64,000 nucleotides of DNA from Dryocola sp036489025 (GTDB lineage: Bacteria; Pseudomonadota; Gammaproteobacteria; Enterobacterales; Enterobacteriaceae). Below the pieces are notes generated by a model that did no database searches, was not told the origin of the DNA, and saw only the letters and a list, made by a program, of their open reading frames with translations. The stretch lies in contig DASXGN010000040.1 of assembly GCA_036489025.1 (NCBI GenBank), positions 230,745-294,744 of the forward strand, given 5' to 3'. Shown here in pieces: positions 58,247 through 64,000 of the stretch. Each line of letters starts with the position of its first letter. The stretch's first letter is position 1. Both the position numbers and the translations under genes were made by a program.

Positions 58247-59593
58247 GTGGGCAATCTGTCGCTCGATTTTTCTGACAATACTTTCCAGCCTCTGGCCGCC
58301 CGTATGCGGCCAGAGAACTTAGCGCAGTACATCGGTCAGCAGCATCTTTTAGCCGCCGGTAAGCCTTTGCCGAGGGCCATTGAGGCCGGGCATCTCCATT
58401 CGATGATCTTATGGGGTCCACCGGGTACCGGCAAAACGACGCTTGCCGAAGTGATTGGTCGCTACGCTAACGCTGATATCGAACGCATCTCGGCGGTCAC
58501 TTCCGGCGTGAAAGAAATTCGTGAAGCTATTGAGCGTGCGCGCCAGAACCGCAATGCCGGACGGCGTACCATTCTCTTTGTTGACGAAGTTCATCGCTTC
58601 AACAAAAGCCAGCAGGATGCCTTCCTGCCGCATATCGAAGACGGCACCATTACCTTCATTGGCGCAACCACCGAAAACCCGTCGTTTGAACTGAACTCCG
58701 CACTGTTGTCCCGGGCCCGCGTGTACCTTCTCAAATCCCTTACCGTCGATGATATTGAGCAGGTACTGGATCAGGCGATGAAAGACGGCGAGCGCGGCTA
58801 CGGCAAGCAGAATGATTTAGTGCTGCCGGATGAAACCCGCAGGGCTATCGCGGAGCTGGTCAACGGTGACGCGCGACGCGCTCTGAATACGCTTGAAATG
58901 ATGGCCGATATGGCCGAGAGCGACAAAAAGGGCAACCGCGTTCTGCAAACCGCGCTGCTCACGGAAATCGCGGGTGAACGCAGCGCGCGCTTCGATAATA
59001 AAGGCGATCGTTTCTACGATCTTATTTCAGCGCTGCATAAATCAGTGCGTGGCTCCTCGCCGGACGCCGCGCTTTACTGGTATGCCCGCATTATTACCGC
59101 CGGTGGCGATCCGCTCTACGTCGCGCGCCGCCTGCTGGCCATTGCCTCAGAAGATGTCGGCAATGCCGATCCGCGCGGCATGCAGGTCGCGATTTCCGCC
59201 TGGGACTGCTTCACCCGCGTTGGCCCGGCGGAAGGAGAGCGCGCAATTGCCCAGGCCATTGTGTATCTGGCCTGCGCACCAAAAAGTAACGCCGTTTACA
59301 CCGCTTTCAAGGCCGCGATGGCCGACGCGCGGGAGCGCCCGGATTACGACGTGCCCGTCCATCTTCGCAACGCGCCAACCAAACTTATGAAGGAAATGGG
59401 CTACGGCCAGGAGTATCGCTACGCTCATGATGAGCCCAACGCCTATGCTTCAGGCGAGGTCTATTTCCCGGAAGAAATGGCACAAACACGCTATTATCAG
59501 CCGACAAACAGAGGTCTTGAGGGTAAGATCGGTGAAAAGCTCGCCTGGCTTGCTGAACAGGATCAAAATAGCCCGACAAAACGCTACCGCTAA
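58247..59593 (+). CDS. rarA: Replication-associated recombination protein RarA (MgsA)
   Basis: The 448-residue AAA+ ATPase starts at GTG 58247, as in E. coli (447 residues). Walker A is GPPGTGKT (57-64), Walker B is ILFVDEVHRFN, sensor 1 is FIGATTENPSFELN, and the C-terminal domain related to the clamp-loader tetramerisation region follows (SARFDNKGDRFYDLISALHKSVRGS in parts). It acts at stalled replication forks and gaps. It is coupled to lolA by an 8-base gap. serS follows 93 bases later. Confidence 0.95.
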   Translation: MGNLSLDFSDNTFQPLAARMRPENLAQYIGQQHLLAAGKPLPRAIEAGHLHSMILWGPPGTGKTTLAEVIGRYANADIERISAVTSGVKEIREAIERARQNRNAGRRTILFVDEVHRFNKSQQDAFLPHIEDGTITFIGATTENPSFELNSALLSRARVYLLKSLTVDDIEQVLDQAMKDGERGYGKQNDLVLPDETRRAIAELVNGDARRALNTLEMMADMAESDKKGNRVLQTALLTEIAGERSARFDNKGDRFYDLISALHKSVRGSSPDAALYWYARIITAGGDPLYVARRLLAIASEDVGNADPRGMQVAISAWDCFTRVGPAEGERAIAQAIVYLACAPKSNAVYTAFKAAMADARERPDYDVPVHLRNAPTKLMKEMGYGQEYRYAHDEPNAYASGEVYFPEEMAQTRYYQPTNRGLEGKIGEKLAWLAEQDQNSPTKRYR

Positions 59594-59686
59594 GCCAGAC
59601 GTTGCGGTAAGGTTAGCAAAAATACCCATGCGGACGCAGGCTGTGGCCGCATCCCCTTCATTTAATTCGATAAGCACAGGATAAGC

Positions 59687-60979
59687 ATGCTCGATCCCAA
59701 TCTGCTGCGTACAGAGCCAGACGCAGTCGCCGAAAAACTGGCACGCCGAGGCTTCAAGCTGGATGTAGAAACGCTACGCTCTCTGGAAGAGCGTCGTAAA
59801 GTATTGCAGGTCAAAACCGAAAATCTGCAGGCTGAGCGTAACTCGCGATCCAAATCCATCGGCCAGGCGAAAGCACGTGGGGAAGACATTGAGCCGCTGC
59901 GTCTTGAGGTGAACAAGCTGGGCGAAGATCTGGACGCGGCAAAAGCCGAGCTGGATAGCCTGCTGGCCGAGATCCGTGATATCGCACTCACCCTGCCAAA
60001 CATTCCTGATGACTGCGTGCCGCTCGGTAAAGACGACAGCGAAAACGTGGAAATTAGCCGCTGGGGCGAGCCGCGCAAGTTTGATTTTGAAGTGCGCGAT
60101 CATGTAACTCTGGGCGAAATGGCTAAAGGCCTTGATTTTGCCGCTGCGGTTAAACTGACCGGCTCACGTTTCGTGGTTATGCAGGGGCAAATTGCTCGCC
60201 TGCACCGCGCTCTGAGCCAGTTTATGCTTGATCTGCACACCGAGCAGCACGGCTATACCGAAAATTATGTTCCGTACCTGGTCAACCAGGATACGCTGTA
60301 CGGTACCGGTCAACTGCCTAAATTTGGCGGCGATCTGTTCCATACTCGCCCGCTGGAAGAAGAGGCCGACAGCAGCCACTATGCGCTGATTCCAACCGCA
60401 GAGGTGCCGCTGACCAATCTGGTTCGCGACGAGATCATCGACGAAGATTCCCTGCCGATTAAGCTGACTGCGCATACGCCGTGCTTCCGCTCCGAGGCGG
60501 GTTCTTACGGTCGCGATACCCGCGGTCTGATCCGTCAACATCAGTTCGATAAAGTTGAGATGGTGCAAATCGTTCGCCCGGAAGACTCAATGGACGCGTT
60601 AGAAGAGCTGACCGGCCAGGCTGAGAAAGTGTTGCAGCTGCTGAATCTGCCGTATCGCAAAGTGCTGCTGTGCAGCGGCGACATTGGCTTTGGCGCACGT
60701 AAAACCTACGATCTGGAAGTCTGGCTGCCGGCGCAGGATACCTACCGTGAAATCTCTTCCTGCTCTAACTGCTGGGATTTCCAGGCGCGTCGCTTGCAGG
60801 CTCGCTGCCGCAGCAAGGCCGACAAGAAAACCCGCCTGGTGCACACTCTGAACGGGTCTGGTCTGGCAGTAGGGCGTACTCTGGTCGCTGTACTGGAAAA
60901 CTACCAGCAGGCAGATGGCCGCGTTGAAGTGCCTGAGGCGCTGCGCCCTTACATGAACGGTCTCGAATACATCGGCTAA
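59687..60979 (+). CDS. serS: Seryl-tRNA synthetase
   Basis: The 430-residue class II synthetase equals E. coli SerRS. The N-terminal antiparallel coiled coil (about 30-105, rich in Glu/Lys/Arg/Leu) binds the long variable arm of tRNA-Ser. The catalytic core has motif 2 around TPCFRSEAGSYGRDTRGLIRQHQF (in parts) and motif 3 GSGLAVGRTLVAVLENYQ. It charges tRNA-Ser and tRNA-Sec with serine in the cytoplasm. It ends before a strong intrinsic terminator. Confidence 0.97.
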   Translation: MLDPNLLRTEPDAVAEKLARRGFKLDVETLRSLEERRKVLQVKTENLQAERNSRSKSIGQAKARGEDIEPLRLEVNKLGEDLDAAKAELDSLLAEIRDIALTLPNIPDDCVPLGKDDSENVEISRWGEPRKFDFEVRDHVTLGEMAKGLDFAAAVKLTGSRFVVMQGQIARLHRALSQFMLDLHTEQHGYTENYVPYLVNQDTLYGTGQLPKFGGDLFHTRPLEEEADSSHYALIPTAEVPLTNLVRDEIIDEDSLPIKLTAHTPCFRSEAGSYGRDTRGLIRQHQFDKVEMVQIVRPEDSMDALEELTGQAEKVLQLLNLPYRKVLLCSGDIGFGARKTYDLEVWLPAQDTYREISSCSNCWDFQARRLQARCRSKADKKTRLVHTLNGSGLAVGRTLVAVLENYQQADGRVEVPEALRPYMNGLEYIG

Positions 60980-61006
60980 GCATATTGCTGCTGAATGATT
61001 CGTATT

Positions 61007-61029
61007 AAGCGCCTTCGGGCGCTTTTTTT
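61007..61029 (+). terminator. Terminator of serS
   Basis: AAGCGCC (61007-61013), TTCG loop, GGCGCTT (61018-61024), then five T residues. Confidence 0.9.
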
Positions 61030-61142
61030 ATGGGGTTTTCACGCTTAAGGCAGCAGATTATCTGCCTTCTTTGACACCAGACAATAACGTCTACTCCCAA
61101 AGAAGTATCATTGCCGCCAGAAAGCGAGTGATGATATTCATA

Positions 61143-61156
61143 ATTATTCATATCAA
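61143..61156. promoter_or_regulatory. FNR-like site upstream of dmsA
   Basis: ATTATTCATATCAA matches TTGAT-N4-ATCAA with a perfect right half and a weak left half. dmsABC is FNR-activated in E. coli; binding here is inferred. Confidence 0.42.
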
Positions 61157-61332
61157 GATATTTATCATTTGGCCGCCATGATTTACATGATGTGACGCGG
61201 CAGGCCAATCTGCATAACTCTAATTTTTCCCGACACTCCTTTCTCTCTTTGGCTGTGCTTTGGATAAGCAGACCTTCGAGGTTTGCGCCACGGCCAGCTC
61301 TTGTTAACTGTGAGCAATTCAAGTGGGTCACT

Positions 61333-63777
61333 ATGAAAGAGAAAACCCCTCATGCGCTGCTGAGCGCGCAGGTAAGCCGTCGCAAGCTGGTGAAAACCGC
61401 GGCTATCGGCGGTCTGGCTGCGGCGACCAGCGCCTTCTCGTTACCGTTCTCCCGAATGGCTTTCGCCCAGACGCCAGCCGGTACCGTCAACGGTGCCGGA
61501 AAAGTGGTCTGGAGCGCGTGTACGGTCAACTGTGGCAGCCGCTGCCCGCTGCGTATGCATGTCGTCGATGATGAAATCAAATACGTCGAAACCGACAATA
61601 CCGGCGACGATGATTATGAAGGTTTGCATCAGGTTCGCGCGTGTCTGCGCGGCCGCTCTATGCGCCGTCGCGTCTACAATGCGGACCGCCTGAAATACCC
61701 AATGAAACGCGTAGGCCTGCGTGGGGAAGGGAAGTTCGAACGTATTAGCTGGGACGAAGCCTTCGATACCATCGCCAGCAGCATGAAAAGCATCATCAAA
61801 GAACACGGTAACGAAGCCATTTACCTGAACTACGGTACCGGTACGCTGGGCGGAACAATGACTCGCTCCTGGCCACCGGGTAATACGCTGATTGCCCGCA
61901 TGATGAACTGCGTTGGCGGCTACCTGAACCATTACGGCGACTACTCAACCGCGCAAATTGCCGCTGGTCTTAACTATACCTACGGCGGCTGGGCAGACGG
62001 CAACAGCCCATCGGATATCGAAAACAGTCAGCTGGTCGTGCTATTTGGTAATAACCCCGGCGAAACGCGCATGAGCGGCGGCGGGGTAACTTATTATCTG
62101 GAGCAGGCCCGCGAGAAATCAAACGCGCGCATGATCATTATCGATCCGCGTTATACCGACACGGGCGCAGGCCGTGAGGACGAATGGATCCCAATCCGCC
62201 CGGGCACCGACGCGGCCCTGATTTCCGCTCTGGCGTGGGTGATGATCAACGAAAATCTTGTTGATAAACCTTTCCTCGACAAATACTGCGTCGGCTATGA
62301 CGAGAAGACAATGCCAGCGGGCGCGCCTGCCAACGGTCACTACAAAGCCTATATCTTGGGCGAAGGTGCAGATGGCATAGCCAAAACGCCGCAGTGGGCC
62401 TCTACGATTACCGGGATCCCCGTCGATCGCATCGTAAAGCTGGCGCGTGAAATTGCGACCGCTAAACCTGCGTTTATCAGCCAGGGTTGGGGCCCGCAGC
62501 GCCATTCAAACGGTGAGCTGGTTTCCCGCGCTATTTCTATGCTGGCGATCTTAACCGGCAACGTGGGGATTCACGGTGGTAACAGCGGCGCGCGTGAAGG
62601 ATCTTACGGTCTGCCGTTCGTTCGTATGCCAACGCTTGAGAACCCGGTACAGACCAGTATTTCTATGTTCCTGTGGACCGATGCTATTGAGCGTGGCCCG
62701 TCCATGACCGCCACTCACGACGGCGTGCGCGGTAAAGATAAGCTGGACGTGCCGATCAAGATGGTCTGGAACTACGCCAGTAACTGCCTGATTAACCAGC
62801 ACTCGGACATTAACCGCACCCACGACATCCTCCAGGATGACAAGAAGTGCGAAATGATTGTGGTGATTGATAACCACATGACCTCGTCAGCTAAGTACGC
62901 CGATATCCTGCTGCCGGACTGTACTGCCTCCGAGCAGATGGACTTCTGTCTCGACGCGTCGTGCGGCAACATGTCGTACGTTATTTTCGCCGACCAGGCT
63001 ATCAAGCCGCGTTTTGAATGCAAAACCATCTATGAGATGACCACCGAGCTTGCGAAGCGCATGGGCGTTGAACAACAGTTCACCGAAGGCCGCACGCAGG
63101 AAGGCTGGATGCGTCATCTCTACGAACAGTCCAGGGAAGCGATTCCTGAGCTGCCGAGCTTTGACGAGTTCCGCCAGCAGGGCATCTTCAAGCAGCGCGA
63201 TCCCGAGGGGCATCACGTTGCGTATAAAGAATTCCGTGCAAATCCTGAGGCTAATCCGCTGACCACGCCTTCTGGCAAAATCGAAATCTACTCCGCCCAG
63301 CTTGCTGAGATTGCCGCTACGTGGCAGCTCCCAGAAGGGGATGTTATCGATCCGCTGCCGGTTTACAGCGCCGGTTTCGAAAACTATGGCGATCCGCTGG
63401 CCGAAAAATGGCCGCTGCAGCTGACCGGCTTCCACTACAAAGCTCGCGCTCACTCCACTTATGGCAACGTTGAAGTCCTTAAAGCCGCCTGCCGCCAGGA
63501 AATGTGGATCAACCCGATTGACGCGCAAAAGCGCGGCATCAGCAACGGCGATATGGTGAAAATTTTCAACGGCCGTGGCGAAGTTCATATTCATGCCAAA
63601 GTGACTCCACGCATCATTCCTGGCGTTGTCGCGCTTGGGGAAGGGGCCTGGTACAACCCGGATGCTAATCGCATCGATCGTGCCGGGAGTATCAACGTGT
63701 TAACCACCCAACGCCCGTCTCCGCTGGCGAAAGGTAACCCATCCCACAGCAACCTGGTTCAGGTCGAGAAGGCGTAA
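61333..63777 (+). CDS. dmsA: Dimethyl sulfoxide reductase catalytic subunit DmsA
   Basis: The ATG at 61333 gives 814 residues, as in E. coli. The twin-arginine signal has SRRKLVK (Arg16-Arg17). An iron-sulfur segment follows with Cys63, Cys67, Cys71 and Cys104, then the molybdopterin-bis-MGD catalytic domains (YLNYGTGTLGGTMTRSWPPGN in parts; the Ser of TRSW is where the Mo-coordinating serine of the family lies) and a C-terminal dinucleotide-binding domain. It reduces DMSO and other S/N-oxides as terminal electron acceptors in anaerobic respiration. dmsB follows 10 bases later. Confidence 0.96.
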   Translation: MKEKTPHALLSAQVSRRKLVKTAAIGGLAAATSAFSLPFSRMAFAQTPAGTVNGAGKVVWSACTVNCGSRCPLRMHVVDDEIKYVETDNTGDDDYEGLHQVRACLRGRSMRRRVYNADRLKYPMKRVGLRGEGKFERISWDEAFDTIASSMKSIIKEHGNEAIYLNYGTGTLGGTMTRSWPPGNTLIARMMNCVGGYLNHYGDYSTAQIAAGLNYTYGGWADGNSPSDIENSQLVVLFGNNPGETRMSGGGVTYYLEQAREKSNARMIIIDPRYTDTGAGREDEWIPIRPGTDAALISALAWVMINENLVDKPFLDKYCVGYDEKTMPAGAPANGHYKAYILGEGADGIAKTPQWASTITGIPVDRIVKLAREIATAKPAFISQGWGPQRHSNGELVSRAISMLAILTGNVGIHGGNSGAREGSYGLPFVRMPTLENPVQTSISMFLWTDAIERGPSMTATHDGVRGKDKLDVPIKMVWNYASNCLINQHSDINRTHDILQDDKKCEMIVVIDNHMTSSAKYADILLPDCTASEQMDFCLDASCGNMSYVIFADQAIKPRFECKTIYEMTTELAKRMGVEQQFTEGRTQEGWMRHLYEQSREAIPELPSFDEFRQQGIFKQRDPEGHHVAYKEFRANPEANPLTTPSGKIEIYSAQLAEIAATWQLPEGDVIDPLPVYSAGFENYGDPLAEKWPLQLTGFHYKARAHSTYGNVEVLKAACRQEMWINPIDAQKRGISNGDMVKIFNGRGEVHIHAKVTPRIIPGVVALGEGAWYNPDANRIDRAGSINVLTTQRPSPLAKGNPSHSNLVQVEKA

Positions 63778-63787
63778 GGAGTAGCTG

Positions 63788-64000
63788 ATGACAACCCAGT
63801 ACGGATTTTATATTGATTCCAGCCGCTGCACCGGCTGCAAAACCTGCGAGCTGGCCTGCAAGGATTACAAAAACTTAGGCCCGGACGTCAGCTTCCGCCG
63901 CATTTATGAGTACGCGGGCGGCGACTGGACGGAAGACAACGGCGTGTACCAGCAGAACGTCTTTGCCTACTACCTGTCGATTGCCTGCAACCACTGCGAA
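63788..64000 (+). CDS. dmsB: DMSO reductase iron-sulfur subunit DmsB (3' end outside window)
   Basis: Only the first 71 codons are present. The N terminus MTTQYGFYIDSSRCTGCKTC (in part) carries the first four-cysteine ferredoxin group, Cys14, Cys17, Cys20 and Cys24, and the next cluster begins with CNHC at the window edge. DmsB passes electrons from the DmsC membrane anchor to DmsA through four [4Fe-4S] clusters. The start ATG follows AAGGAGTAGCTG in the dmsA-dmsB gap. The gene is cut by the window, not truncated biologically as far as can be seen. Confidence 0.95.
   Translation, partial: MTTQYGFYIDSSRCTGCKTCELACKDYKNLGPDVSFRRIYEYAGGDWTEDNGVYQQNVFAYYLSIACNHCE

Larger units (their letters stand above)
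60980..61332. other. Intergenic region serS-dmsA
   Basis: This 353-bp region holds the serS terminator and then an AT-rich stretch (about 61080-61180) with an FNR-like site, fitting an anaerobically activated dmsABC promoter. An open frame continues from dmsA back to 61192 but without a ribosome-binding site or family match. Confidence 0.6.

Noticed and set aside
61192..61332. Longer start for dmsA
   Set aside because: The Tat signal SRRKLVK must be near the N terminus; the extension lies in the AT-rich promoter region.
1..64000. CRISPR arrays, insertion sequences, prophage or integrase genes, rRNA and tRNA genes
   Set aside because: No regularly spaced repeats, transposase or integrase motifs, terminal inverted repeats or tRNA cloverleaf sequences were recognised on reading; a tRNA and Rfam scan would settle RNA genes that escaped the eye.

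Overview
The window is a piece of an enterobacterial chromosome, from a member of the Enterobacteriaceae close to but distinct from Escherichia coli. From about 3.4 kb to the right edge, gene content, order and orientation follow the E. coli K-12 block ybjI to dmsB almost gene for gene (recalled from memory, not aligned here), and most proteins match E. coli lengths. The sequence looks GC-rich with few AT-rich pockets. I see no insertion sequence, prophage, CRISPR array or tRNA gene. The exact genus cannot be fixed by reading alone.

Layout. 1-3.4 kb: accessory genes, namely the end of a DHA2-type drug exporter, its outer-membrane lipoprotein partner and an aldo/keto reductase. 3.4-8.9 kb: ybjI-ybjJ opposite rcdA, the sigma-E-dependent small RNA RybB, ybjL and ybjM. 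8.9-15.1 kb: grxA opposite ybjC-nfsA, then a xapA-xapB-xapR xanthosine/purine-nucleoside module sitting between nfsA and rimK, where E. coli has nothing, then rimK and ybjN. 15.5-21.4 kb: the potFGHI putrescine importer, ybjO and rlmC. 21.5-25.2 kb: the arginine importer genes artJ and artPIQM. 25.5-32.6 kb: ybjP, ybjQ-amiD, ybjS and poxB-ltaE-ybjT. 32.7-37.2 kb: hcp-hcr (NO/hydroxylamine stress), lysO (lysine export) and aqpZ. 37.7-46.7 kb: ybjD, ybjX, macAB, cspD and clpS-clpA. 46.8-52.7 kb: infA, aat, cydDC and trxB. 53.2-64 kb: lrp, ftsK, lolA-rarA, serS and dmsA-dmsB (cut by the window edge).

How the genes work together. Several stress and redox units lie side by side: grxA/nfsA (thiol and nitro-group reduction), hcp-hcr, trxB and cydDC (thiol export and cytochrome bd assembly), and dmsAB (anaerobic DMSO respiration). 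Transport units cover polyamines, arginine, lysine export, nucleosides, water and macrolides. Regulatory DNA that can be read directly includes a sigma-E promoter at rybB, an ARG box at artJ, NsrR-like and FNR-like sites at hcp, an 18-bp near-palindrome between ybjJ and rcdA, and many strong intrinsic terminators.

Most of the window is conserved core genome. The least explained parts are an orphan intrinsic terminator with a possible small RNA between aqpZ and ybjD, a 15-codon reading frame with a strong ribosome-binding site and rare Leu/Ile codons upstream of lrp, the xap insertion inside the nfsA-rimK neighbourhood, and a Gly/Ala-rich reading frame antisense to rcdA. I did not find a clearly novel multi-gene system.
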